In this document: piece by piece, positions 1 through 8,198 of the stretch
Layout of the letters: each line of letters opens with the position of its first letter
Position numbering within the stretch: position 1 is the first letter of the stretch
IMG/VR virus record: IMGVR_UViG_3300004806_000096
Span: 1-23,624 of that record
Origin: a virus
DNA length: 23,624 nucleotides
Reading direction: 5' to 3' (one strand)
The notes under the pieces: generated by a model
Seen by the model: only the letters and a program-made list of their open reading frames with translations
Database searches by the model: none
Told to the model about the DNA's origin: nothing
Translations under genes and position numbers: made by a program

Positions 1-1195
1 TGCTACTATTACCAATACTGAACGCTCCAGTATTAGACAAGGTAACAGTTGGTTGAAGTGTGGTATTACCAGTATATAATAGGTTTGTGCTATTGAATAC
101 AGCATTACTACCAGCGGTATGAGAAGTGGCATTAACAGCCGCATTAACATATAAACCGCTAAGATTAGCAACTAACACGTTTGCTGAAGCATTAACTAAA
201 TTTATCGAAACAGCGGTAAGGGAAAGATTACCTGTAGGATTTACAAGAACCTCTGATGTATTATTACCAAGCCCATAAACAGTTGAGTTACCAGAGAAGA
301 AGTGAGTTGAGTTAGTAGAAGTATTTACTGAGCTATTACCAATTGAAATATTTGTATTCGTAATGGTAATACCGCTAGTAGTTCCACCAGAACCTGACGC
401 AGTATTGAATGTATTAGTAGCATTAATTGTATTGGCATTAAGAATGCTACTAAATGTAATTGTATTTTGAAAAGTTTGGGTGTTTGACCAAGTATACTGC
501 GCGGCTTGGTTAGCACCAAGGAAGGCTTCTGAAGACCAATAAACGCCAGTGCCATTTGAAGTAAGATAATACCCAGCAGTACCAGTAGAACCATTGGCGA
601 CCAATGCTGCGCCATTGGCGATAGTTACTGCAGTTGCATTAATTGTAAAAATTCTATTAGTCGATAATGTACCATTAGCATGGAACACAACTTCTTTTGC
701 AGAAGCAGTACCAATAAGTAAATTACTATTTGATGAATAAAGATAACCATCCAATGCGCCGCCGATATTATAACTTGCATTAGAATATGTAGAACTATTA
801 ATACCAAGATCGATATATCCAAATGAATCATTACCAGTATCAGCAGTGATTATAAGATCACCAGAAGCCTGTGTTCCAGAGTTAGCATTTTGAATAACGC
901 TTTGAACATAAGTATTTTGATTGGCGTCAATTTCAATAACAGCAAGAGATCCAAAATTATATCCTGACGAAGATCCAACTTGAAGTTTAGTATTGGCAAA
1001 AAGGTTATTGGAATTAACATTTGCAGCGACTGTAATATTATTAGCAAATGAGGCATTATTACCAGCAAGTGGTGTAGGTGTAATTACTGAATAAAATTCA
1101 GTAAAGTTATTTTGAATATACCCCATTGCAGTACGAAGTGGAGTACCTGTACCATCATTTGGATTTGTTCCAATACTAATATTTGCCTGAGCCAT
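1..1195 (-). CDS. Fibre-like virion structural protein (3' end outside window)
   Basis: The minus strand is open from the ATG at 1195 to the left edge, giving 398 codons without a stop. A Shine-Dalgarno AGGA lies a few bases before the ATG. The N-terminus reads MAQANISIGTNPNDGTGTPL, then a segment with RTAMGYIQNNFTEFY. This 'NDGTG-PLR-A-IN-NF-E-Y' opening is common on tail fibre and baseplate-associated proteins of T4-type phages. The rest is rich in Asn, Thr, Ser and Gly with many short beta-prone repeats (NATNTF, IGNSS, NGTG), as expected for a fibrous trimer. It follows the gp7-like gene by 20 bp, where T4 places gp8-gp10 and gp11-gp12. I infer a baseplate-attached fibre or spike; receptor binding is possible but not shown. 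Its C-terminus, and so any receptor-binding or chaperone domain, is not visible. Confidence 0.8.
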   Translation of the reverse strand, partial: MAQANISIGTNPNDGTGTPLRTAMGYIQNNFTEFYSVITPTPLAGNNASFANNITVAANVNSNNLFANTKLQVGSSSGYNFGSLAVIEIDANQNTYVQSVIQNANSGTQASGDLIITADTGNDSFGYIDLGINSSTYSNASYNIGGALDGYLYSSNSNLLIGTASAKEVVFHANGTLSTNRIFTINATAVTIANGAALVANGSTGTAGYYLTSNGTGVYWSSEAFLGANQAAQYTWSNTQTFQNTITFSSILNANTINATNTFNTASGSGGTTSGITITNTNISIGNSSVNTSTNSTHFFSGNSTVYGLGNNTSEVLVNPTGNLSLTAVSINLVNASANVLVANLSGLYVNAAVNATSHTAGSNAVFNSTNLLYTGNTTLQPTVTLSNTGAFSIGNSS

Positions 1196-1215
1196 CTTTT
1201 TCCTATATCCTTAGT

Positions 1216-1355
1216 TTAACATGTGTTATCTGATGTATACAAAGTACTATCAGAAGTAATAGTTGAAATATCCGAAGTCAATCCATAGTTAACAAACATA
1301 TCAGAGGTAATCCCTGTCATATCTGAAGTATAGTAAGTGCTATCAGAAGTAATAC
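1216..1355 (-). repeat. Repeated TSD codon motif at the gp7-like C-terminus
   Basis: The last ~45 codons contain six Thr-Ser-Asp triplets at 4-10 residue spacing (ITSDSTYYTSD, ITSD, LTSD, ITSDSTLYTSD), with similar DNA words (…TCAGAAGT…) on the plus strand. This looks like a short amplified repeat. Confidence 0.75.
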
Positions 1356-4300
1356 CTATAACAGCATTGTAAGTTTCAAATTCTAATACAGCCAAAGATT
1401 TTTCATTATCTATGAGATAAAAATCACCAAATAATTCAGAACCAGCCGAGTGAAATGTGTTATATAATATATCTTTGTATTTATCGAGCGTAATAGCAGC
1501 TCGAATTTGATACGAATAATCTTGATAAAAATAACTGTCTTGAATGTATTTATCTGAATTTAAGAAACCATTAGTCGAAGACCAATTACCTTCGTCTCTA
1601 CCAACACCATTTTTAACAACGAATCCTTGAATCGAGCTAGTTGTATCATATTCCTGAACGAATGTAGTTAATATTGCGCCAGAACCACCAGCAGTATTCG
1701 ATAGGGAAAATGAAATATTAGCCCCAGAACCAGCAGAAGATCCACCAATTGAATTGGCAATAGTTACTGCTAATCCACTAATACTTTGATTATTACTAAA
1801 CAATCCAGTATTAGAAACTGCAACAGATGTAATTTTACCACTTGAATCAGTAGTTATTGATGCATTACCACTATAGAATTGATTATTTGAAGAAATAGTA
1901 ACACCAATACTCGCGCCCGATGGCGCAGTTGCATTTGATAATCCAGCAGTAAGATTAGTTGAAATCATATTAATTGGTGTACCACTAGATCCAACTGTCT
2001 GTGATTTATTCAAAGTATATGTTCCAACACCACCAGAACCAGAAACAAAAGCAGTTATTGATGTATTAGAGGTTACTCCTGGTCCACTAACTCTTTGTCC
2101 AATAACAATATCGCTATAATAACTGGCAAGAGCCGTTTGCATATCTACAACTGTAAGTGTATTGGCAGAAATATAACCTTTAAATGAAGAATACCCCAAA
2201 CCAAATCCAGATGATTCGCCACCATAGAAATTAGTTACTGTTAATACAAGACCACTATTAGCCTGTGTACTTTTAAACAATCCAGTATTAGAAACAGTAA
2301 CCGCTGTAATTTTACCAGTTGAATCTGTAGTTATTGATGCATTGCCGCTATAAAATTGATTCTGTGTATTTGATATTGTGATATAATCACTATTCGAATA
2401 CCCTACTGTATTACCATTAATAGCAAGTGCTGAAATATATTGTTGAGTGTTACTGCTGACAGTAATACTAGGGGCTACCAAATATCCAGAACCAATGTTA
2501 TCTAAAATAACAGATGTTACGCCACCAGTGTTATTTGTTAAAATATGACCAGATGCAGGTGTTGCATATGCAGTTCCCGAAATCGTCAAACTATCATTAT
2601 TACTATAATGAGAGCCAGCTGCAGTAATGTATGGAGCGTTTAATGAATTATTTGAAAATGTAATATAATCTGTATTCGAATATCCAGTTGATGTACTATT
2701 ATTTGTAACATTAGAAACTATAAGACGATTATTGCTATTAACAGTAACAGTTGGAGCCTGAATATATCCAGAACCTAATGAGTTCATAATCACAGCTGTG
2801 ATGCCACCAGTTGCATTTGTGGTAACATAACCATTTCCTACAGTTATGTTATCTACAGATGAAAATGATAGGCTATCATTATTACTATAATTATTACCAC
2901 CATTGGCAATTACTGGTATAGTCAATGCATTATAACGATATGCTTTTACAAGTTCGTTATCTATATAACCTTTACCTGAACCAATAGCTGTTACAGTTTT
3001 AACAATATTGTTACCAGCTGATGGATTAGCAGAAATAATTTCATTTTTACCATCAATTGTATTATCGCTACGGGCCATTAATGGGCTATAGATAGAAAAA
3101 TTAGACGGTAAAATTACAGGAGCCGCTTTAACAGTAGCTACTGTATTAGAATATTTTGAAGGACCATAAAGAAGAATACTAGTATCACTAGTAACAGTTC
3201 GAATGATTTGATAGTCGATCACAGTACTATTAGCTTGTAATGCAATAACATCACCATTTGCAAAATATGTTTTAAATTTAGTACTGGTACCAGTAATTGT
3301 ATTTGAAGATGTAGAAATATTTACAGTTCCAGGTAATGTTTTTGAAAGTTGAGTTGATCTAACAAAAACATACGGTGTTTGTGTATATCCGTTACCTGAT
3401 GAAGTATTTGCTAAAGTAGCAATACTACCAAACGTTGAAGTAGTATATTTTAAAGAAGGTACAATTTGCGCTGTTGAATTAGCAGCTGCATTTCCTGGTA
3501 ATGCATATGTCGAAGAATTAATAGCTTTACTAAGATAATCACAAATTAAATCTGTATTATAATTAATGTTTTGTAGATAAGATAATGAACCTAATTGAAA
3601 AGAAGCTCCATTACCAGTAGTATCTCCATCACCCTTATAAAAGAAAATATTAGCATTTGCAATATAACCAAACCCACCGCTGATTATATTAAACGCAATC
3701 GAACCTTGTTGTCTTGAAACACTTGTTACTCTTAAACGGCCATTAGTTCCAGAAGAAACAATTTTATTTGTTGTTGGGTCATACTGTGCTATTTTAAGAA
3801 CATCGCCTACATTATAATTTTGGCCACCATTGATAATATTTAAATAATCAAGCGATCCTAAAACAACAGGAGCTGCTGCAATATCTTCAGGCGTATTCTG
3901 ATTTTGAATAATAATCTTTTCGCCTTTAATGAAATAACCACCTACAGGCGAAATATTAGAAAGAGCAAGGTTGCAAGTGATACCTCTATTAATAGCATTT
4001 CTTACAAGGTCTTCAATAATTGCTGTTGTACCAGAAGTAACACCAACAATTGTTTGGCCAACATAGCTACTAAGAGAGCCGTTATCATTGACTTCAAGAT
4101 ATCTAGGTTGAGTCCATGTACCATCAGAAATCTTAAGCATATCTTCAGATGGAAGATATACGTCAACATCTTGACCATATATTAATTTAAATAAAAGCTT
4201 ATAACACTGAATAGAACCTTTAGAACGATAAACGTCTAAAATATGTTTAAGAAGATATCTTTTATTAACAATTACATCGAATGGTATTCCATAAAGATAT

Positions 4301-4572
4301 TTCTTTTGAAAATGATCAAGAAATGCATCTAATGTATTATCGATATCTCTATAGTCTAAAAGATTTCTAGCTCCATAAATTGGAGGCATTAAAGAAGTAT
4401 AATCTGAATTTAATATTACATTATTAGAAGAATCAACTAATGGATTATTACTTTCCATCCACTCATAATATGCTTTAGCAAATAAAATGAAGTTATCGCC
4501 TTCTTCCTGATAAAATCTAGGAAATTGGTTTTCAATAAAATTCGATATCTTTTTTTCAATTGAAAATTGCAT
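1216..4572 (-). CDS. Baseplate wedge protein, gp7-like, with long repeat region
   Basis: 1118 aa (T4 gp7 is about 1030 aa). The N-terminal ~170 residues form a distinct domain (FPRFYQEEGDNFILFAKAYY, LLDYRDIDNTLDAFL, KRYLLKHILDVYRSKGS, LPSEDMLKISDG) typical of a wedge protein found right after gp6 in T4-type phages. Gene order gp25-gp6-this gene matches T4 25-6-7, so I infer the gp7 role: a wedge core partner of gp6, related to TssG and P2 gpI. Residues from ~180 to ~1000 are beta-rich repeats with GSGY--APT-TV and YSN-DYIT motifs. Two near-duplicate blocks start with FYSGNASITTDS near residues 740 and 898. Residues ~1000-1070 look globular again, and the extreme C-terminus carries six TSD motifs. 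The start lies 5 bp after the gp6 stop without a clear ribosome binding site, suggesting translational coupling. The repeat region may be surface-exposed. Confidence 0.65.
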   Translation of the reverse strand: MQFSIEKKISNFIENQFPRFYQEEGDNFILFAKAYYEWMESNNPLVDSSNNVILNSDYTSLMPPIYGARNLLDYRDIDNTLDAFLDHFQKKYLYGIPFDVIVNKRYLLKHILDVYRSKGSIQCYKLLFKLIYGQDVDVYLPSEDMLKISDGTWTQPRYLEVNDNGSLSSYVGQTIVGVTSGTTAIIEDLVRNAINRGITCNLALSNISPVGGYFIKGEKIIIQNQNTPEDIAAAPVVLGSLDYLNIINGGQNYNVGDVLKIAQYDPTTNKIVSSGTNGRLRVTSVSRQQGSIAFNIISGGFGYIANANIFFYKGDGDTTGNGASFQLGSLSYLQNINYNTDLICDYLSKAINSSTYALPGNAAANSTAQIVPSLKYTTSTFGSIATLANTSSGNGYTQTPYVFVRSTQLSKTLPGTVNISTSSNTITGTSTKFKTYFANGDVIALQANSTVIDYQIIRTVTSDTSILLYGPSKYSNTVATVKAAPVILPSNFSIYSPLMARSDNTIDGKNEIISANPSAGNNIVKTVTAIGSGKGYIDNELVKAYRYNALTIPVIANGGNNYSNNDSLSFSSVDNITVGNGYVTTNATGGITAVIMNSLGSGYIQAPTVTVNSNNRLIVSNVTNNSTSTGYSNTDYITFSNNSLNAPYITAAGSHYSNNDSLTISGTAYATPASGHILTNNTGGVTSVILDNIGSGYLVAPSITVSSNTQQYISALAINGNTVGYSNSDYITISNTQNQFYSGNASITTDSTGKITAVTVSNTGLFKSTQANSGLVLTVTNFYGGESSGFGLGYSSFKGYISANTLTVVDMQTALASYYSDIVIGQRVSGPGVTSNTSITAFVSGSGGVGTYTLNKSQTVGSSGTPINMISTNLTAGLSNATAPSGASIGVTISSNNQFYSGNASITTDSSGKITSVAVSNTGLFSNNQSISGLAVTIANSIGGSSAGSGANISFSLSNTAGGSGAILTTFVQEYDTTSSIQGFVVKNGVGRDEGNWSSTNGFLNSDKYIQDSYFYQDYSYQIRAAITLDKYKDILYNTFHSAGSELFGDFYLIDNEKSLAVLEFETYNAVIGITSDSTYYTSDMTGITSDMFVNYGLTSDISTITSDSTLYTSDNTC

Positions 4573-4577
4573 TTGAA

Positions 4578-6419
4578 TTATACTACTGTTTGCATCATGG
4601 TGATTGTTACATCATTAGGATCAATTATAAGTATTTTATTACTACTAACAACAATGTCTTTATTCATAGGAACCATATAAAGAGCGATATAATTATTGTA
4701 ATAAGAGGTTGTAAGATTAGTAATTACAACATTACCTGTCTTATAATCGATTGTTCCAATCATAGAATTTAAAATAGTAAATACACCATTTACAGTTGAA
4801 TATACAACTAAATTTCCATTGTTGTCATCTCTGATATATGATAATGGCCATTGCGCCCCAGAACTATCTACGTATGTAAAAGCAGAAGAAGTTATTACAG
4901 GCTCGTCAGAAAAAGCTCCACCCTTTACGTATCCAGGAGAAGCCATTTCTTGTTCAACTGGATTATTAAAACTAAAGCTAAATGATGTTGGATAATTTAA
5001 TGCAGGTGATAATCTTTTAATGATGTTAATAGATGTATCATTACTGGTAATACTTAAATCACTATTATCAATAGTAGAAATAAATTTAGAATAACGAAGA
5101 TCAGAACCAAATGCCTCGATATTATTTACACTATATTGTGAAATTGCTGCTAAAACAACGGTTTGTAATTCACTAGAAGTTTTAGTTGTTATAGTTTTAT
5201 TATATTGAACCGTTGTATTAACTTGACAATAAAGATAATCAGGGTCAGTTATAACAACTCTATTTGGTAATGCTATGAATGGTTTTAAGAATTGAGAGAT
5301 TTCATTTTTAACATAATCTGGAGCAACAGTGCCACCAGAAGGTTTAATTGCAACTATAACTCTACCATATTGTTTTGGTTCTAAAGTTTCTCCACCATAA
5401 ACATTAACATCTGAAATTATACTACCATAATTAGTAAGAACCAATGAGGAATAATCATCAGATGTAACAGCTCTTTGTTGAGTTGCGAAATATCTTGGGG
5501 CTGAAAATTTAATAGAGTCAATTGATTCTGCATTAGAGCCACCCGAAGAATTTGCAAGAACAGTTATCGGCGTTTGAACGCTCGCGCTGCCATTATTCAT
5601 TACACCTAAATCTTGATTACAGATAAAGGAAACAACACCGTCAGAATCTGTGCCTTTTGTTACTCTATATGAAATGTTTATCACAGCTAAATTATTTGGA
5701 ATTCTACCAAAATTATTATCGCCGAAAATAATCTCATATTGATTATTTTGAGCAGCCTGTAAAAAAAACACATTTGAAGTGCTAGTAAGATTATATAATG
5801 TAGAAGCTACTGAGAAGTTAGTATTTACATTGTTTTCAGTAACTATAACTTCAATACTGCTAATATCAACATTTTGATTTGTAAGAATAAATCTTTGAGC
5901 TTCATTATTGATATTGTTAACATATGTATCTGTAATATATTTACCTTCATAAACTGATATATTAGGAACAGTATATGTTATTGATGATGAATTAGAAACA
6001 GAAGATGTGAAAGAATAATCGTGATCTGTTACGAAATTAAATGCACCATTAGCATTAGTACCACCAAATAATGTACCCTTTTTGATAGTAAGAGTAGTTA
6101 TATTAGGTGAAGTTATAACTTGGAAAGATATATTAGCTTCTGATGACTTTGAAGAACGAGGAAGATAATTAAGTTCTTTAGCGTGTGAAACAACAGATTC
6201 GAGATTCTGCGCAGAATCAAGAAACATTTCCGATGCGATCATATTTAAATAGAAAGAATTCAAATAAGAGTTATATGACATAACATCAAGAAGTGTATTG
6301 ATGTTAGAGCCTTCAAAGTTATAATCTTTAAAAATCGACTGTGTAGAAAGAAAAGATTTTAAATTCTGTTTAAGAGTATCAAAATCTAAAGAAGTTAACT
6401 GAAGTGCACTATTGGCCAT
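4578..6419 (-). CDS. 6: Baseplate wedge subunit gp6
   Basis: 613 aa, close to T4 gp6 (660 aa). The N-terminus (LTSLDFDTLKQNLKSFLSTQ, then IFKDYNFEGSNINTLLDVMS and the YNSYLNSFYLNMIASEMFLD stretch) is the characteristic gp6 opening. The middle has baseplate-J-like features (RAVTSDDYSSLVLTNYG, VNVYGGETLEPKQYGRV, and a long strand-rich C-terminal half). gp6 dimers hold the six wedges of the baseplate together around the hub and drive the conformational switch at contraction; it corresponds to P2 gpJ and T6SS TssF. The ATG follows the gp25 stop directly (TAAATG), so the two are probably translated together. Nothing looks truncated or frameshifted. Confidence 0.93.
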   Translation of the reverse strand: MANSALQLTSLDFDTLKQNLKSFLSTQSIFKDYNFEGSNINTLLDVMSYNSYLNSFYLNMIASEMFLDSAQNLESVVSHAKELNYLPRSSKSSEANISFQVITSPNITTLTIKKGTLFGGTNANGAFNFVTDHDYSFTSSVSNSSSITYTVPNISVYEGKYITDTYVNNINNEAQRFILTNQNVDISSIEVIVTENNVNTNFSVASTLYNLTSTSNVFFLQAAQNNQYEIIFGDNNFGRIPNNLAVINISYRVTKGTDSDGVVSFICNQDLGVMNNGSASVQTPITVLANSSGGSNAESIDSIKFSAPRYFATQQRAVTSDDYSSLVLTNYGSIISDVNVYGGETLEPKQYGRVIVAIKPSGGTVAPDYVKNEISQFLKPFIALPNRVVITDPDYLYCQVNTTVQYNKTITTKTSSELQTVVLAAISQYSVNNIEAFGSDLRYSKFISTIDNSDLSITSNDTSINIIKRLSPALNYPTSFSFSFNNPVEQEMASPGYVKGGAFSDEPVITSSAFTYVDSSGAQWPLSYIRDDNNGNLVVYSTVNGVFTILNSMIGTIDYKTGNVVITNLTTSYYNNYIALYMVPMNKDIVVSSNKILIIDPNDVTITMMQTVV

Positions 6420-6845
6420 TTATCGGACTCTTTTTAATGTAAAATTAAGTGTTATAGGATCAGTACTATTTATGAGATTATAAACGATATTGATAGATAA
6501 AGTATAATTATCTGGATTTGATATTACAGTAACACTATTAACCGAAGCTCTTGGTTCGTTATTCTTAATAGTTGTTTCAATTAAAAATTCAATAGTAGAA
6601 GCTTCTATCGTGCTGTTCAATTCAAATAAAGAATTGTATATATTACTGCCAATTAATGGTTGAAATAACCTTTCACCCATACTCGTCAATATTAGATTTT
6701 TTATAGATTGATTAACAGATTCTGAATCTACTACTCTACCAAGTTGATTACCAACTGGAGTCATTGCAAAACTATCTAAGAAATCAGAGAAAAACTCTTG
6801 TTTGCCTCTGGTGTTTAATATTACGTCCGCTCTTGTTACTGCCAT
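6420..6845 (-). CDS. 25: Baseplate wedge subunit gp25
   Basis: 141 aa from the ATG at 6845, which has a GGCGGA ribosome site and sits one base after the PAAR stop. A TTG 33 bases upstream would lie inside the PAAR gene and is unlikely. T4 gp25 is 132 aa. The sequence shows the gp25/TssE/GPW family pattern: a helical N-terminal part (LDSFAMTPVGNQLGRVVDSE), then VNQSIKNLILTSMGERLFQP with the conserved ER, followed by strand-forming segments ending in LNFTLKRVR. gp25 links the wedge to the first sheath ring and starts sheath assembly. In this family the EPR-type motif recruits the sheath; the equivalent here is NNEPRASV. It sits between PAAR and gp6 in a tightly packed operon. Confidence 0.93.
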   Translation of the reverse strand: MAVTRADVILNTRGKQEFFSDFLDSFAMTPVGNQLGRVVDSESVNQSIKNLILTSMGERLFQPLIGSNIYNSLFELNSTIEASTIEFLIETTIKNNEPRASVNSVTVISNPDNYTLSINIVYNLINSTDPITLNFTLKRVR

Positions 6846-6846
6846 T

Positions 6847-7140
6847 TTATCCGCCTGCAAATACGTTTGGCGAACCAACCGCCACTGATGTACAATTTGT
6901 TAAAGCATCACCAACTCTTCCAGCACCTAATCCATTAATGAATACTGTAGTAGAACCTTTGGTTATCGGAGCAGTATGAGAAGGGCATGGATCATCTGTT
7001 GGAGTTAAATGTGATGTATTAACATCGCCCTGCCTAGACCACGCTTTACCATTGACAAAAACATTAGGAGAACCTACTGCTCTTTTCATACCAGAACAAT
7101 GTGCTACGTCTGCATCATCTACTCGAGTTGCTGCTGGCAT
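6847..7140 (-). CDS. PAAR-repeat spike tip protein (gp5.4-like)
   Basis: 97 aa, the same length as T4 gp5.4. It has the PAAR-repeat signatures GSPNVFVNG (residues 23-31), a second half with STTVFINGLGAGRVGD, and a repeated GSPNVFAGG at the C-terminus. His14, His44, His55 and Cys83 are placed like the metal ligands of known PAAR cones, which usually use three His and one Cys for zinc. Family function: a small cone that sharpens the end of the beta-helical spike for membrane puncture. The ATG overlaps the stop of the upstream 68-aa gene (TAATG), and gp25 begins one base after its stop. It lies two genes downstream of the spike gene, consistent with binding its tip. Confidence 0.92.
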   Translation of the reverse strand: MPAATRVDDADVAHCSGMKRAVGSPNVFVNGKAWSRQGDVNTSHLTPTDDPCPSHTAPITKGSTTVFINGLGAGRVGDALTNCTSVAVGSPNVFAGG

Positions 7141-7346
7141 TATTTTGTTTCCCTTTTCATAAGTTCTTGTAATTTAATATTCCATTGAGCTAATTCTTCA
7201 TGATCATGATCTGTATGAACATGATCATGATCTTCATCAATCCATGGTTTAAATTCAATCACATGATCAAATGACAAAGGTATATCATCATAGTTAGTAT
7301 AAGTTTCTAATATTCCATTATTTAAAATTACAAATTTATGATCCAT
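7140..7346 (-). CDS. Small His/Asp-rich protein between spike and PAAR genes
   Basis: 68 aa from the ATG at 7346, preceded by an ideal GGAGG six bases upstream; a TTG two codons earlier is less likely. The protein starts MDHKFVILNNG. It contains a cluster of alternating Asp and His (DEDHDHVHTDHDHEE, about residues 38-52) and ends in a short helix (WNIKLQELMKRETK). The His/Asp cluster comes from a 14-bp direct repeat with a 21-bp period. It sits between the beta-helical spike and the PAAR tip and overlaps both neighbours, so a role in spike assembly or metal loading is plausible, but I do not recognise a characterised family. No signal peptide or membrane segment is visible. Confidence 0.75.
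   Translation of the reverse strand: MDHKFVILNNGILETYTNYDDIPLSFDHVIEFKPWIDEDHDHVHTDHDHEELAQWNIKLQELMKRETK
7199..7233 (-). repeat. 14-bp direct repeat encoding the His/Asp cluster
   Basis: CATGATCATGATCT occurs at 7199-7212 and 7220-7233 on the plus strand, a 21-bp period equal to seven codons. It encodes the duplicated Asp-His runs of the 68-aa protein and probably arose by in-frame duplication. Confidence 0.8.
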
Positions 7347-7348
7347 AA

Positions 7349-8197
7349 TCAACCTCCAGGTGGGTTAATAGTAACAGTTGGGCCAACAATTTTAACATAT
7401 CCAGAGCCTGAAGTATTCGCAAAAAGACCAATTTTAGTATTAGAAAATACACCAATATTAGAATTTGCTCCGATACCAATAACTCCAGGAATATCAATAC
7501 TCATTGCAGAAGAATTAATGTATAATGTAGAATTACCTACTCTTAAAGTTATTTCTGTTCCACTTTGTATTAAAATACTTTTAGCCGAATATATACGAGT
7601 ATTACCACTATTCACCTGCACATCTAATTGACCACCTTGCACATTAAGTGCATGGTCACCAACTGTTGTATGATAATTTGTACCATTTACAGTTGAAACA
7701 TGATCTCCATCATGATTTGTATGCATATCCCCTTCGTGTGAACTAACTACATTTCCTTTTGAAGTACGAAAATCATCACCATCTGTATGGTTGTGGCCAC
7801 CTTCTGAAGAACCACCTATTTCTTTACCGCCATGCCCTTTAAAATGATCTCCACCAGAAGCGGTTCCCATATCACCTTTAGCGTCAGTATTTTTACTACC
7901 CTGTGTATGATCTGCTTTATGGCTATCAGAATTATGGCTGTGACCACCAGAAACATATTCTCTTACTTCTTTAGAAATTCTGCTCAATAAACCATTAGCT
8001 TCTTTATGTTCAAAAGTGCCATCATGATGTATTTTTTCATGATATGCTTCATCAGGTTTATCTGGGTTAGCATGAACTATTTTTCTATCACCAAGCAAGC
8101 CGCCAATACCATGAATCCATGGATAATCTGGCGAAGATCTTCCATCATCATATGGAGCTTTTTCTAAAAATTTATTAAAATTATCTAACAAACCCAT
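7349..8197 (-). CDS. Beta-helical central spike, gp5 C-domain-like
   Basis: 282 aa. The N-terminal ~90 residues (GLLDNFNKFLEKAPYDDG, PDYPWIHGIGGLLGD, EKIHHDGTFEHKEANG) resemble the connector before the needle of gp5 and gpV proteins. A His/Gly/Asp-rich stretch (about 93-150) leads into short beta-helix repeats with turns such as EGDMHTNHDGDHVSTVNG and TTVGDHALNVQGG, then regular strands to the end (NSNIGVFSNTKIGLFANTSG, then KIVGPTVTINPPGG). This is the triple-stranded beta-helix needle architecture. In T4 it is the C-terminal third of gp5; here it is a separate gene, without OB-fold or lysozyme. Role: membrane-piercing spike under the hub, capped by PAAR. The start follows the previous stop by one base, with AAGGT as ribosome site. 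Confidence 0.85.
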   Translation of the reverse strand: MGLLDNFNKFLEKAPYDDGRSSPDYPWIHGIGGLLGDRKIVHANPDKPDEAYHEKIHHDGTFEHKEANGLLSRISKEVREYVSGGHSHNSDSHKADHTQGSKNTDAKGDMGTASGGDHFKGHGGKEIGGSSEGGHNHTDGDDFRTSKGNVVSSHEGDMHTNHDGDHVSTVNGTNYHTTVGDHALNVQGGQLDVQVNSGNTRIYSAKSILIQSGTEITLRVGNSTLYINSSAMSIDIPGVIGIGANSNIGVFSNTKIGLFANTSGSGYVKIVGPTVTINPPGG

Positions 8198-8198
8198 T

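Noticed and set aside
325-1068. Three short minus-strand frames within the left-edge gene
   Set aside because: They are hydrophobic Leu/Ile/Met-rich translations of the Asn/Thr-rich gene in another frame, with no ribosome sites; the long open frame ending at 1195 explains the region.
1800-2900. Possible CRISPR-like or tandem repeat array
   Set aside because: The repeats are protein-coding, imperfect and irregularly spaced, following codon periodicity in the gp7-like gene; no constant repeat with unique spacers.
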